Assembly (NCBI GenBank): GCA_902787185.1 | Contig: CADAFP010000004.1 | Location: 44,675-108,674 of the forward strand | DNA length: 64,000 nucleotides | Direction of reading: 5' to 3' | Source of the DNA: an uncultured Bacteroidales bacterium | GTDB lineage: Bacteria > Bacteroidota > Bacteroidia > Bacteroidales > Muribaculaceae | Part shown: one piece after another, positions 9,435-18,372 of the stretch | Layout: the number at the start of each line of letters is the position of its first letter | Numbering within the stretch: position 1 is the first letter of the stretch | Notes under the pieces: generated by a model | The model's database searches: none | What the model was told of the DNA's origin: nothing | Seen by the model: the letters and a program-made list of their open reading frames with translations, nothing else | Translations under genes and position numbers: made by a program

Positions 9435-11117
9435 TTATTGCTCCAGAATGATGTCGATGAGCGAGGTGACATCATTAATGGTGTAGTTACCGCTCTGATC
9501 CACATCGGCATTGATGGCATTGAACTCTGTGACTTCTTCTCCCAGAATATAGTCAATCAGGATGGTCACGTCGGCAATATCAACGAAGCCGTTACCGTTC
9601 ACGTCGCCAAGCAGGACAACGGGTTGAGGCACGATGACATCAAGCCTGAACGTGAGGTTGTCCGCATCAAAGGTGAACAGGTAGTCGCTACCGTCACCAG
9701 TGAAGTAGTAGGAGTAGTTGTTGTTGCGCTTGGCAGTGGAATATTGCGTGCCTGTGCTGATAGTCGTTGTGGCAGTGGGGCCATAGCGGTAGGTGCTGTT
9801 AAAAGCCGTCCAGTCGTTGTTCCATTCATTAGGACCGCCGTCAGCAAATACAAAGTAGATGGGGGCGTTGATGGTCAATGTGTCAACGTATGTGCCATTG
9901 CCCAGGTTGGTCATTTTACCCATGGGCTGCGTCAGGCTCCAGTTGCCCTCGCCACCCACGATATAGATGCTCGCGCTATCGGTAGGCTCCACAGGATCTT
10001 CACCGCTGCCGTCAAGAAAGCCTGCCATCTCAAACAGGGCGTCCATCACTTGGCCGTTGGCATTGTCCCACCAGCCACAGTTATACCAGTCGGTGGTGAC
10101 ATGGTTGGTGTAGTTGATGCCATACTCGTTGGCTTCAGGGAACCACCAGTACAGGCCATTGACGTTGCTATGGGCATTCAGCGTGTTAATAAGGGCGGTG
10201 GTGAACGCCTTCTGTCCCGCTTCGGTGGCGGGCCAGGTGGATTGCAGGTCATAGTTAGCTCCACTGGGATAGTAGGCATGAGGATAGCCCGTCTCCACAA
10301 TCTGGATTTTCTTGGTGGGGTAGGTGGACTCGAGAGTTGTCAACAGACCGTCGAGAACGCTCAAGTCGCCATGCCAGTAGGGATAATAACTCAGGCCGAT
10401 GATGTCATAATCGCTTGTGTGGCTCTGCAGCGCCTGGTAGAACGAGGTCACGTTGCTCACGCGGCTCATCTCGGTGTGAACGACAATCTTTGCACTTGGG
10501 CAAACCTCACGGCAAGCGCGTATGCCTTGCTTGAGGTAATTGGCAAAGTTGGCGAACGTGCCATTGCCGTAGTTGGCACCGCTGGGATAACAATGTCCCG
10601 TGGGCCACAACATGCCGTAGGTCACCTCGTTGCCCACCTGGACAAAGTCGGGTTTGGCACCAGCGGCGATCATGGCGTTGAGCACACGGCACGTGTAGCT
10701 GTACACGCTGTCTCCCAGGGCACTGGTGACTGTCCATGACGATGGCGTGCTGTGCTGACCTGGGTCGGTCCAGGTGTCGCTGTAATGGATGTCCAACAGC
10801 AGGTTGAACCCGGCTGCCTTGATGCGCTGTCCCAACGCGATGACGAAGGGCAGGTCCTGGCATACGCCCTCACCTTGATCCTCGGCTCCAGCCTTTGACG
10901 GGTCAACAAACAGGCGCACACGCATGGCGTTCATGCTGTTTGACTTGAGATAACCGAGCACATCGGTGATTCTGTTACCGTTCTCGTCAAGATAACGGGC
11001 ACCGCGCTCTTCATACTTCGGCAGCAGGGAAATGTCACCACCGACATACTTAACCATGGCATTGCTGATGACACTGGTGAACATCAAGCAAGCCAGCAGG
11101 AGGTAAATTTTTCTCAT
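9435..11117 (-). CDS. Secreted GH53 endo-beta-1,4-galactanase with C-terminal dockerin
   Basis: Predicted arabinogalactan endo-beta-1,4-galactanase, which cuts beta-1,4-galactan side chains of pectin. Signal peptide about residues 1-20. The GH53 TIM barrel spans about 22-370, with LDIHYSDTWTDPGQ, the acid/base Glu164 in VQVGNEVTYG and the nucleophile Glu275 in QIVETGYPHAY. Residues about 385-495 form a beta-rich domain starting SIYIVGGEGNW that resembles SusE/SusF-like starch-binding modules (inference). The dockerin ends the protein (GDVNGNGFVDIADVTILIDY, then DVDQSGNYTINDV). First gene of the GH53-subtilase-subtilase run. Released galactose could feed galK/galM at 31.5 kb. Confidence 0.93.
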   Translation of the reverse strand: MRKIYLLLACLMFTSVISNAMVKYVGGDISLLPKYEERGARYLDENGNRITDVLGYLKSNSMNAMRVRLFVDPSKAGAEDQGEGVCQDLPFVIALGQRIKAAGFNLLLDIHYSDTWTDPGQHSTPSSWTVTSALGDSVYSYTCRVLNAMIAAGAKPDFVQVGNEVTYGMLWPTGHCYPSGANYGNGTFANFANYLKQGIRACREVCPSAKIVVHTEMSRVSNVTSFYQALQSHTSDYDIIGLSYYPYWHGDLSVLDGLLTTLESTYPTKKIQIVETGYPHAYYPSGANYDLQSTWPATEAGQKAFTTALINTLNAHSNVNGLYWWFPEANEYGINYTNHVTTDWYNCGWWDNANGQVMDALFEMAGFLDGSGEDPVEPTDSASIYIVGGEGNWSLTQPMGKMTNLGNGTYVDTLTINAPIYFVFADGGPNEWNNDWTAFNSTYRYGPTATTTISTGTQYSTAKRNNNYSYYFTGDGSDYLFTFDADNLTFRLDVIVPQPVVLLGDVNGNGFVDIADVTILIDYILGEEVTEFNAINADVDQSGNYTINDVTSLIDIILEQ

Positions 11118-11146
11118 GATGGATGCGTTTAGTTGATTTTTGCTTG

Positions 11147-11154
11147 CAAATTTA
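11147..11154 (-). promoter_or_regulatory. -7 box of the galactanase-subtilase run
   Basis: CAAATTTA on the + strand reads TAAATTTG on the minus strand, ending 30 nt before the galactanase ATG at 11117. No convincing -33 element was found. Confidence 0.5.
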
Positions 11155-11259
11155 ATTAAAAATCACCAAAATAGCATCATTTCTCATCACTTTTTCAACC
11201 AACAAGCGATGAAAACGGATAAAACGCATCAGAAAATATCAAAGCGTGGGATGTTTGTC

Positions 11260-12306
11260 TCAGGCATGTAGAATTTTATAAACCAGTTCCTTGAGCAGGA
11301 CATACTGGCCTTGGCGTGAACCGATGCCCTTGCTGCGGGTGTCACATTCACGCAGGTAGCCGATGACGTTGATCAGCGAGCGCGTGTTATACATGCGTGT
11401 CGTCTCGAGGAACTTGCGGGCACGCCACTGGCTGCGGGTACCCACAGCAGCCATGATGCCCTCGGCGGTCTTGTCGTACGCCGTGGATGCCAGCAACACG
11501 CCAGAGAAGAAGGAGAACAGCATCGCCACGGTGGCCATCGACGGATTGTTCTTGGGGTTGCGCTCAAAGTAATCCACGATACGGAACGCTTTAGCGGCGT
11601 CACGGCGACTCAGCGCGTCTTCCAACTCAAAGTTGTTGAAATCCTTGCTGATGCCGATGTTCTGCTCGATGAGCAGCGGCGTGATGTTCTTGTCGCTGGC
11701 CAATATATACAGCTTGTCAAGCTCGCTGTACAGGCGGGCGATGTCGGTGCCGATGTGGTCGGCGAGCATACTGGTGGCCTTGGTATCGATGTTACAGCCC
11801 AATGAGTTGGCGTAGCTCCCGATCAGGGCATTGAGGTCTCGCCCTTCTTTCACCTTGTTAGAATCAAAGACGACACCGCTCTTAGCATCCTTCAACGCGT
11901 CCAGGAAAGGCTTACTTTTTAACGCTCCTTCCTTGTGACAGATGACGAGGATAGTTGTGGCTAATGGCCGTTCGGCATAGGATGCAAACAGGTCTAGGTC
12001 ATTCTTGTGGCCCGGCTGCTTGGCAATGAGTTGCGCCTCACGCACCACAACAACCTTGCGCTCGGCGAAGGTGGGGTATTGCTGGCAGGTGCTGATGACT
12101 TCGCGCACGTTGGCGTTGTTGCCGTAGAAAACCGATAGGTTGAAGTCGCGCTGATCCTCATCGAGAGCCGTCTCGATGATAAGTTCTTGCAATCGGTCGA
12201 TGAAGTAAGGCTCCTCGCCCTGCAAGACGTAGATGTTCCTGAAAGAGCCTCCTTTGATCTCCTTGCTCAGTGCGGCAAACGTTATCGTTTCTCTTTTTAC
12301 TGCCAT
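11260..12306 (-). CDS. holA: DNA polymerase III subunit delta
   Basis: Clamp-loader delta subunit, 348 aa, which opens the beta sliding clamp. Family features: YVLQGEEPYFIDRLQELI near residues 26-43, the following strand-helix pattern (FYGNNANVREVISTCQQYPTFAERKVVVVREAQ), the DNA_pol3_delta domain in the first 170 residues and an alpha-helical C-terminal collar domain. There is no Walker A motif, as expected for delta. It has its own promoter 26 nt upstream and does not look operonic with its LRR neighbour. Confidence 0.93.
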   Translation of the reverse strand: MAVKRETITFAALSKEIKGGSFRNIYVLQGEEPYFIDRLQELIIETALDEDQRDFNLSVFYGNNANVREVISTCQQYPTFAERKVVVVREAQLIAKQPGHKNDLDLFASYAERPLATTILVICHKEGALKSKPFLDALKDAKSGVVFDSNKVKEGRDLNALIGSYANSLGCNIDTKATSMLADHIGTDIARLYSELDKLYILASDKNITPLLIEQNIGISKDFNNFELEDALSRRDAAKAFRIVDYFERNPKNNPSMATVAMLFSFFSGVLLASTAYDKTAEGIMAAVGTRSQWRARKFLETTRMYNTRSLINVIGYLRECDTRSKGIGSRQGQYVLLKELVYKILHA

Positions 12307-12331
12307 AAAAATAATGAGGAATAAACTGTGG

Positions 12332-12339
12332 CAAAATTA
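12332..12339 (-). promoter_or_regulatory. -7 box of holA
   Basis: CAAAATTA on the + strand, TAATTTTG on the minus strand, 26 nt before the holA ATG. It sits beside the terminator of the preceding LRR gene. Confidence 0.6.
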
Positions 12340-12343
12340 ATGC

Positions 12344-12388
12344 AAGTTGAGCACAAATACAAGAAAAAAGTGTTTTTGTGCTCGACTT
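12344..12388 (-). terminator. Terminator of the first LRR-dockerin gene
   Basis: Arms 12344-12360 and 12372-12388 pair over 17 positions with two mismatches (core GAGCACAAA). The loop carries a T-run on the minus strand. It lies just past the LRR stop codon at 12398. Confidence 0.6.
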
Positions 12389-12397
12389 GTGCGGTCA

Positions 12398-14053
12398 TCA
12401 GGACAGAATCAAGTTGATGAGTGCGTTAATGTCGGTGATATTCACCGCATCATCGCCGTTGACGTCACCTGCATCATCAAAAACGCCCCTTAAAATCATG
12501 TCAATAACGGCATTGATGTCGGCGATGTTCACGCTGCCGTCGCCGTTCACGTCACCTGTCAATGCGTCCCTGATGAGGTCATCCACAATCTGCCCGAAAT
12601 AGGGATGCCAATTCTCGTTGGCTTGATAGGCGCCAGCCGTCCCTTGAGGGACATGAAGCGTGCGTCCGGAATAGTCAAAATTACCACCTTCGGTCCATAC
12701 CACGAAAATACAGTCTCCACTATCTACATTTGAAAGGTTGGCGATGTGACTAAACACCTCTTTCAGTCCGTCGCAGTAAGCGAATGCGTAGCTGCCGATG
12801 GAGTCAACTGAACTGGGTATGGTGGCGCTCATCAGGCTGCTGCATCCGGCGAACGCATCGCTGCCGATGGTTTTGACGGAGTTAGGGATGATTACGTTCT
12901 CCAGGCTGATGCAACCGGCAAACAATTTGGCATTGATGGTTTTAATGGAGTTGGGGATGGACACGTCCGTCAGTTCATAGCAGTCCAGGAAAGCTGCTTT
13001 GCCGATGTGTTTGACAGAGTTGGCAATGGTGGCGCTTGTCAGCCCTCCACAACCCTCAAACGCGCTTTTGCCGATGTATTTAACGGGGCTGGGGATGGTG
13101 ATGCTCATCAGACCGCTGCAGGAGTAGAACGCGGCATCGCCGATGGTGTCTACCGAGTTAGGGATAATCGTGTTTTGGCCCCCCACAATCAGGGTATTGC
13201 TTGCTGTCTCAATGATGGCGTTACAATCATCACGGGAATCGTATTTCTCGTTTTCGGCAGCCACGGTGATGCTCGACAGACTCCCGCAGTCACTGAATGC
13301 GATTTTGCCGATAGAGTTAACCGATTTACCGATGGTGACGCTCGTCAGTCCGCTGCAGCCAAAGAAGGCTGCTTCGCCGATGCTCTTGACCGAGTCGGGA
13401 ATGATGGCGCTTGTCAGTCCGGTGCAGTAGTAGAATGCCCTATCGCCGATGGCGGTGATAGTGTCGGTGATGACAGTGTTTTGACATCCCACAATCAATT
13501 TATTGGTTGCGGTCTCAATGATGGCGTTACAATCATCACGGGAATCGTATTTCTTGTTTCCGTTTTTAACTGAGAGTGTTGTCAGACCACCGCAATCACC
13601 GAACGCAATGTCACCGATAGAGGTGACTGAGGCGGGGATGGTGACAACTGTCAGGCCGATGCAGCCAGCGAACGCGCCCCGGCCGATGGTGGTGACGGAA
13701 CTGGGGATGGTGATGTTCATCAGTCCGCTACAGTCAAGGAATGCCTCCTCGCCGATGCCGGTAATGGTGTTGGGTAGGGTGATGTGCGTCAATCCCACAC
13801 AATGAGAGAACGCAAGATCGCCAATGGCAATGACTTCATAGGTGGTGTCATTATAGGTGACGGTACTGGGGATAATCACTTCGCCGGTGTAATTGTCGTT
13901 ATCGTTCCAGACATTCTTGTCACCGTAGGTAACGGTGACGGTTGTGTCGGTTTTATTGTAATAGATGCTATCCACTTCAAAGTCATAGGCGGTGGCGGTG
14001 GCTGGCAGCAGCAGGGCCAGCAGCAGGAGTGCGGATGTGAGCAGGTGGTTCAT
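12398..14053 (-). CDS. BspA-like leucine-rich repeat (LRR_5) protein with dockerin (LRR-A)
   Basis: Secreted LRR protein of 551 aa. I start it at the ATG at 14053 because that gives a clean signal peptide (MNHLLTSALLLLALLLPATATA) and because the -7 promoter box at 14090-14097 lies inside the longer open frame. About 15 LRR_5 repeats of 23 residues follow the pattern IPNSVxxIGxxAFxGCxGL. Two copies of a non-LRR insert (YDSRDDCNAIIET...NTVI) interrupt the array. The C-terminus is a compact dockerin (GDVNGDGSVNIADINAVIDM and GDVNGDDAVNITDINALIN). BspA-like proteins are usually surface adhesins; the ligand here is unknown. Confidence 0.88.
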   Translation of the reverse strand: MNHLLTSALLLLALLLPATATAYDFEVDSIYYNKTDTTVTVTYGDKNVWNDNDNYTGEVIIPSTVTYNDTTYEVIAIGDLAFSHCVGLTHITLPNTITGIGEEAFLDCSGLMNITIPSSVTTIGRGAFAGCIGLTVVTIPASVTSIGDIAFGDCGGLTTLSVKNGNKKYDSRDDCNAIIETATNKLIVGCQNTVITDTITAIGDRAFYYCTGLTSAIIPDSVKSIGEAAFFGCSGLTSVTIGKSVNSIGKIAFSDCGSLSSITVAAENEKYDSRDDCNAIIETASNTLIVGGQNTIIPNSVDTIGDAAFYSCSGLMSITIPSPVKYIGKSAFEGCGGLTSATIANSVKHIGKAAFLDCYELTDVSIPNSIKTINAKLFAGCISLENVIIPNSVKTIGSDAFAGCSSLMSATIPSSVDSIGSYAFAYCDGLKEVFSHIANLSNVDSGDCIFVVWTEGGNFDYSGRTLHVPQGTAGAYQANENWHPYFGQIVDDLIRDALTGDVNGDGSVNIADINAVIDMILRGVFDDAGDVNGDDAVNITDINALINLILS

Positions 14054-14089
14054 AGTCGTTACTGTTATGATTGTTTCAGAATCTTGATG

Positions 14090-14097
14090 CAAAATTA
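14090..14097 (-). promoter_or_regulatory. -7 box of LRR-A
   Basis: CAAAATTA (TAATTTTG on the minus strand), 37 nt before the chosen ATG at 14053. It argues against the longer open frame reaching 14164. Confidence 0.6.
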
Positions 14098-14310
14098 GGA
14101 GAAATAACCAAAGAAAGCAACTTTTTCTTTCACGAATCACACTATGGCACGCAACCGAATCCATTTTCTGGCCACCACTGGGCTCTGATTCAACAGTTTT
14201 TTAACGGATTCATTGTTCTTGATGGATTATAAATCCAAGTTAATCTGCGCAATTTTCGGGCAGTTTATTATTTTATTCTGATGCGAGGTGTGAATTAGTC
14301 GGATTTTTTG
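14098..14310. other. Intergenic region between divergent LRR-A and LRR-B
   Basis: The whole gene-free stretch is 14054-14376 (323 bp). It holds the two outward promoters (14090-14097 and 14311-14318). Between them is AT-rich DNA in which I see no gene, hairpin or repeat of note. Confidence 0.5.
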
Positions 14311-14318
14311 TACATTTG
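14311..14318 (+). promoter_or_regulatory. -7 box of LRR-B
   Basis: TACATTTG, with a predicted leader of about 54 nt before the ATG at 14377. Confidence 0.55.
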
Positions 14319-14376
14319 CGTGATGGTTACATGATTGTTTTGAATTGTTTAACTCATTATCAATACCACCAAAATT

Positions 14377-16071
14377 ATGAACAAGAATAAATTACTTTCA
14401 AAGATGTTGTTTGTGATGGCCATCATGGTCTGTGCAGGCGCTTTTACGTTATCGGCTGCCGACTTCTTGGTAGATGGTATCTATTACAATGTGATTAACG
14501 ACAATGAGGTAGAGGTGACCAGCCCTGACTCAGTCAAGTATGCTGGCGAGGTGTTCATTCCATCGACTATAGTCAGTGACGGCACGACCTATCGTGTCAC
14601 ACGCATCGGCCGAAACGCTTTTTGCAGTTGCAAGGACTTGACCTTGGTTGATATCCCCGAGGGTGTTACCTCGCTTGGCTTCCAAGCTTTCTGTTCTTGC
14701 ACGGCGCTCGAGAATGTCGATTTGCCTAACTCGCTGGTGACGCTTGAGGATTATGCGTTCTACGGCTGTTCTTCATTCACTTCGTTCAATATCCCGAGAA
14801 ATGTCGCTGAAATTGGCTATATGACGATCAAGGGATGCCGCCAGTTGCAGTACTTCACCTGCAGTTCGCTCAATCAGCACTTCAAGGCTGTTGACGGCGT
14901 ACTGTACAGCAAGGATATGAAAGTGCTGTTCAGCTATCCGCAAGCCGCTTCGGCTACCACCTTTGCCGTTCCCAGTCCAGTTGCCAGGATTCATGAGTAT
15001 TGTTTCATGTCCTGTACTAACCTGACTGAGGTCACCCTACCCGAGACGCTCCGTCACATCGAGATGAACATCTTCAGGGGTTGTCGCAATCTTGAATCTT
15101 GCTATATTCCTGATAGTGTCAACTATATGGGCGTTACGGTGTTCGGAACATGCACCAATCTCAAGAGCGTGCATCTTCCCGCCAATCTCGATTCCATTCT
15201 GAGTAGCACTTTTTCTGACTGCACAAGCCTCACCGAAGTCACTATCCCCCGTAAGGTGAAATTCATTGGAGAGTATTGCTTCTATGATTCTGGTGTCAAG
15301 ACGGTGAATATTGAGGAGGGCAGTATGCTTGAGACTTTAGCCCATGATGCGTTCTCCCATAGCCCCATAGAAGCCATTGACCTGCCAAATACCGTTAAGA
15401 CAATTGACTATCAGGCTTTCATCAACTGCCAGTCATTGAGGAAGGTCCACATGAGTGAAGGGCTTACGACTATTGGCGGTGCTGCATTTACCTTATGTCC
15501 TTTGCTGGAAGAAGGCTACATTCCAGGCGGGGTTTCCGTTATTCGTAATGCCTTTACCGACGACATCTCGTTAAAGCGGATGCAAATCGGCAAGAAAGAT
15601 TCCGCGCCGGGAGTCACGTTGATTAAGAATGCGGGTATTTGTGGGTGCCCACTTGAATATTTGGAATTGGGTGCCAATGTGGACTCGCTGGAAAGCATCG
15701 CTTTGGCTAATCTTGAACACCTCAAGGTGCTCATCAGCTGGGCTGCAATACCCCCGCATTGTAACAGCAACTATAGCTCATTCCTCCCTGATCCCCAACG
15801 ATTGAATGCCATCCTCTATGTTCCCAAGGCATCTTTGGAAGCTTATCAGACAGCCAACGATTGGAAGAACTTCAGGACCATCGTGCCCATCGAGGACGTG
15901 GGCGACATCAACGGCAGCGGAGCAATTGAGATTGCCGACGTCACCGACCTGATTGACCAAGTGCTGGCAGGTGAGATTGAGAATCCCGCCATTTCCGACG
16001 TTGATTTTGACGGTATGGTAGGCATCAGTGATGTGACAGGCCTTATCGACAAGATCCTATCAGGAAACTAA
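14377..16071 (+). CDS. BspA-like leucine-rich repeat (LRR_5) protein with dockerin (LRR-B)
   Basis: Secreted LRR protein of 564 aa. The signal peptide (MNKNKLLSKMLFVMAIMVCAGAFTLSAA) is followed by DFLVDGIYYNV, a start shared in spirit with the other three LRR proteins here. About 14 LRR_5 repeats follow, more divergent than in LRR-A. The final repeat is capped by LYVPKASLEAYQTANDWKNF, the common end of BspA arrays. The dockerin is GDINGSGAIEIADVTDLIDQ then DVDFDGMVGISDVTGLIDK, of the ADVT-type subclass. Divergent from LRR-A and closed by a hairpin terminator. Likely an adhesin; the binding partner is unknown. Confidence 0.87.
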   Translation: MNKNKLLSKMLFVMAIMVCAGAFTLSAADFLVDGIYYNVINDNEVEVTSPDSVKYAGEVFIPSTIVSDGTTYRVTRIGRNAFCSCKDLTLVDIPEGVTSLGFQAFCSCTALENVDLPNSLVTLEDYAFYGCSSFTSFNIPRNVAEIGYMTIKGCRQLQYFTCSSLNQHFKAVDGVLYSKDMKVLFSYPQAASATTFAVPSPVARIHEYCFMSCTNLTEVTLPETLRHIEMNIFRGCRNLESCYIPDSVNYMGVTVFGTCTNLKSVHLPANLDSILSSTFSDCTSLTEVTIPRKVKFIGEYCFYDSGVKTVNIEEGSMLETLAHDAFSHSPIEAIDLPNTVKTIDYQAFINCQSLRKVHMSEGLTTIGGAAFTLCPLLEEGYIPGGVSVIRNAFTDDISLKRMQIGKKDSAPGVTLIKNAGICGCPLEYLELGANVDSLESIALANLEHLKVLISWAAIPPHCNSNYSSFLPDPQRLNAILYVPKASLEAYQTANDWKNFRTIVPIEDVGDINGSGAIEIADVTDLIDQVLAGEIENPAISDVDFDGMVGISDVTGLIDKILSGN

Positions 16072-16096
16072 AGGGAAAGAAACATATAAAAGAAAC

Positions 16097-16128
16097 GAGG
16101 GTGATACATTCAGTGATGGATCACCCTC
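16097..16128 (+). terminator. Terminator of LRR-B
   Basis: Perfect 9-bp stem GAGGGTGAT (16097-16105) with ATCACCCTC (16120-16128), 25 bp after the LRR-B stop. Confidence 0.7.
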
Positions 16129-16140
16129 ATTGTTAAGTGG

Positions 16141-16159
16141 ACCGAGGCTTTGCCTCGGT
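16141..16159 (-). terminator. Hairpin downstream of ridA
   Basis: Perfect 8-bp stem ACCGAGGC/GCCTCGGT with a 3-nt loop, 32 bp beyond the ridA stop. There is no T-run on the minus strand, so its role as a terminator is uncertain. Confidence 0.45.
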
Positions 16160-16190
16160 TTGTAGTCTTACAGTGCCTCGCCTTTCAGGC

Positions 16191-16568
16191 TCACTCTGCC
16201 TCGGCAATAAGTTCGATTTCGACAAGGGCGCCCTTGGGCAGGTCCTTGACGGCGAATGCGCAGCGGGCGGGGTAGGGTGCCGTGAAGTACTCGGCATAGA
16301 CCTCGTTCATCGGGCCGAAGTTGGCGATGTCGCTGAGGAATACGGTGGTCTTCACAACGTTCTTCAGGTCGAGACCTTCGCTCTGCAGGATGGCGCGTGC
16401 GTTCTTGAGGCTCTGGTGAGTCTGCTCCTGTACGCCACCCTCGGGGAAGGCGCCCGTCTCAGGGATAATGGGCAGCTGGCCCGAAACGAATACTAAATTG
16501 CCGGTGCGGATAGCCTGGCTGTAAGGACCGATGGCAGCAGGTGCCTTGTCAGTGTTTAATGCTTTCAT
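16191..16568 (-). CDS. ridA: RidA family reactive-intermediate deaminase
   Basis: 125-aa YjgF/YER057c/UK114 protein, normally a trimer, that hydrolyses 2-aminoacrylate-derived enamines and imines released by PLP enzymes. Family marks: AIGPYSQAI at residues 12-20, FVSGQLP at 27-33, the conserved Arg102 in the PARCAFAV segment and GALVEIELIAE at the C-terminus. Stands alone with its own promoter. The start at 16568 gives the normal N-terminus. Confidence 0.95.
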   Translation of the reverse strand: MKALNTDKAPAAIGPYSQAIRTGNLVFVSGQLPIIPETGAFPEGGVQEQTHQSLKNARAILQSEGLDLKNVVKTTVFLSDIANFGPMNEVYAEYFTAPYPARCAFAVKDLPKGALVEIELIAEAE

Positions 16569-16617
16569 TGATAGATTAGAAGAATTGTTGTTAATTATTA
16601 ATGCGAATTAGTGATGA

Positions 16618-16625
16618 CAAAGGTA
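16618..16625 (-). promoter_or_regulatory. -7 box of ridA
   Basis: CAAAGGTA (TACCTTTG on the minus strand), an exact match to the strong form of the box, 50 nt before the ATG. Confidence 0.65.
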
Positions 16626-16676
16626 CAAAAAAATGGCGGGCCACGACAGTTTTTTAATTGAAATTTGGCGTGAGCG

Positions 16677-18227
16677 TCATTTTTTTGTAACGATATTGCG
16701 TTTGAGCAGGATATCGACAGGCTGAGGCTGCACGGGCTGATGGGGAACAATAAGTTCATTCTGGCTATACATCAGGTAGCGTTCCCAGCGCTTGTCGCCT
16801 AAACCCGCATCGGTGAAGTCATAGCGGTGGTATCCGAGTTCCTCCAGCATGTGGATCATCGGGTAATCGTTGAACCGCAGGAACACCACATCGGCTTGAA
16901 AGCGCATGACTGCATCGACCTGCTCTTTGACCATTTCGGGGGAATGCCCCTCTTGCAGACTCCAATACTTGCAGGCCGGCAACCCCATTACCGGAACGCT
17001 CTCGCCATGGTCATGGCAGTTGAGGTAAAGCACGCGGGGCTTCTCATATTGGCTCATCAGCATCGGGTAATAGTACCAGGTGGCATTGTCAGGGTTTTCA
17101 GCAGTAAACAGTGAGTTGCGGTCGGTGGTGAGAAAGAGTCCTGCAAGGACTGCGACGGTTGCAATCGCGACTGCCATTCCGTTTCGCAGCCATTGTCCAG
17201 CCGAACGCATGATAATACCTGCTGCCAGAACGGTGAATAGCGCTAAAACATTGTAGTAGATGCGGTCGGTGCCATTGAGCGTGATGATGGCCATGAACCA
17301 GATGAGTGCCAATGTGATGAACTTCCACCCGCTGCGGTGGCTCCTGCCGTAGATGACGATACACAGGATTACTCCAAGGTTGAAGATGAGAACCTGCGCT
17401 CCCAAGAAGACCGACATCACGCTGGAGAATTTGATGCTTTCTCCATGCAGATTGCCGAAAGTGGTCGCTGTGACCAGGAAATACTCCTGGATGCAGGCTC
17501 CTAATGCCCCCTGGCAGGCAAGTAACACGATAACAGGCAGCATCGTTGTAATTCCCGCGATAGCACACCATGCCAATGCCTTCCAGACAGGATAGTTGAC
17601 CCGTCGGGGCATGACGATGCAGCAGTAGGGGATAAAGACGGCCATCATCAGCGTACAGCTGTACTTGATGAGTAATGTCGCCCCCAGGGAAATACCTAAA
17701 ATGATGGCGGTCTTGCTGACGAACTCACGGCTGTTTTCTCGTGCCACCGTGTAACGTAGGAACTGGTAGAACACAGGCATCATGAAGGCGTAGCAGTAGT
17801 CCTCGGCACGCACCTCGGTGTGGGTTAGGCTACTCAAGAAGAACACAGCCGAGAAGAGCACTGCCATGAATGCGAGGCGACGGTCTTTGACAAACAGCAG
17901 GGCGCATCGATAACATTGGTAAAAAATGAAGGTATAAAGCAGGCAGGACAGCCAGTAGCAACCGATATAGTCGCGGGGACTCAACAGATGCCCAAGCCCA
18001 TAAATCAGCCACAGCAGGGGACCCTTGCTGTCAGCAAAGTCAATATAGGGCGTCAACCCGTGCATCCATGCCTTGCCGCACATGTAGAACCAGATGACAT
18101 CGTGGTGTTGTGGCAAGTCATACAGGTAGGAGTCCCAAGACATCAGTAGCAAGGCCAGCACCGTAAAGCATCCGATGCCAATCAGGGCGCGAAGGTCTGG
18201 CAGATGTGTGTTGCTCGTCTTAATCAT
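16677..18227 (-). CDS. Polytopic GT-C-type membrane protein (ArnT/PMT-like glycosyltransferase candidate)
   Basis: 516-aa integral membrane protein with about 10-12 hydrophobic segments. The first periplasmic loop reads QHHDVIWFYMCGKAWMHGLTPYIDFADSKGP; an acidic residue in that first loop and the DSKGPLLWL signature are typical of GT39/ArnT-like (GT-C) transferases that use polyprenyl-phosphate sugars. The soluble C-terminal part contains VVFLRFNDYPMIHMLEELGY. The donor, acceptor and pathway are unknown. Flanked by ridA and a peptidase with separate promoters, so there is no operon clue. Confidence 0.65.
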   Translation of the reverse strand: MIKTSNTHLPDLRALIGIGCFTVLALLLMSWDSYLYDLPQHHDVIWFYMCGKAWMHGLTPYIDFADSKGPLLWLIYGLGHLLSPRDYIGCYWLSCLLYTFIFYQCYRCALLFVKDRRLAFMAVLFSAVFFLSSLTHTEVRAEDYCYAFMMPVFYQFLRYTVARENSREFVSKTAIILGISLGATLLIKYSCTLMMAVFIPYCCIVMPRRVNYPVWKALAWCAIAGITTMLPVIVLLACQGALGACIQEYFLVTATTFGNLHGESIKFSSVMSVFLGAQVLIFNLGVILCIVIYGRSHRSGWKFITLALIWFMAIITLNGTDRIYYNVLALFTVLAAGIIMRSAGQWLRNGMAVAIATVAVLAGLFLTTDRNSLFTAENPDNATWYYYPMLMSQYEKPRVLYLNCHDHGESVPVMGLPACKYWSLQEGHSPEMVKEQVDAVMRFQADVVFLRFNDYPMIHMLEELGYHRYDFTDAGLGDKRWERYLMYSQNELIVPHQPVQPQPVDILLKRNIVTKK

Positions 18228-18262
18228 GATGAACGCTGATTCAGTTAAAGCTTATGCGGTTG

Positions 18263-18270
18263 CAAAATTA
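18263..18270 (-). promoter_or_regulatory. -7 box of the GT-C membrane protein gene
   Basis: CAAAATTA (TAATTTTG on the minus strand), 36 nt before the ATG at 18227. Confidence 0.55.
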
Positions 18271-18303
18271 AGCAAAAAAGTGCAAGACGTGGGCCTGTGA
18301 ATA

Positions 18304-18339
18304 CAAAAAGCACCTGCAGGCCGTGTGTAGCCTGCAGGT
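18304..18339 (-). terminator. Rho-independent terminator of the C1B peptidase gene
   Basis: Perfect 10-bp stem ACCTGCAGGC (18312-18321) with GCCTGCAGGT (18330-18339), loop 8 nt. On the minus strand it is followed by GCTTTTTG. Confidence 0.88.
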
Positions 18340-18372
18340 CTTGATAGTTGTGGAGAATAGGTGAAATGGGAA

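Noticed and set aside
9438-10739. 433-aa open frame on the plus strand
   Set aside because: Antisense to the GH53 galactanase with its catalytic glutamates.
14054-14164. N-terminal extension of LRR-A
   Set aside because: The promoter box lies inside it, and the signal peptide begins at the ATG at 14053.
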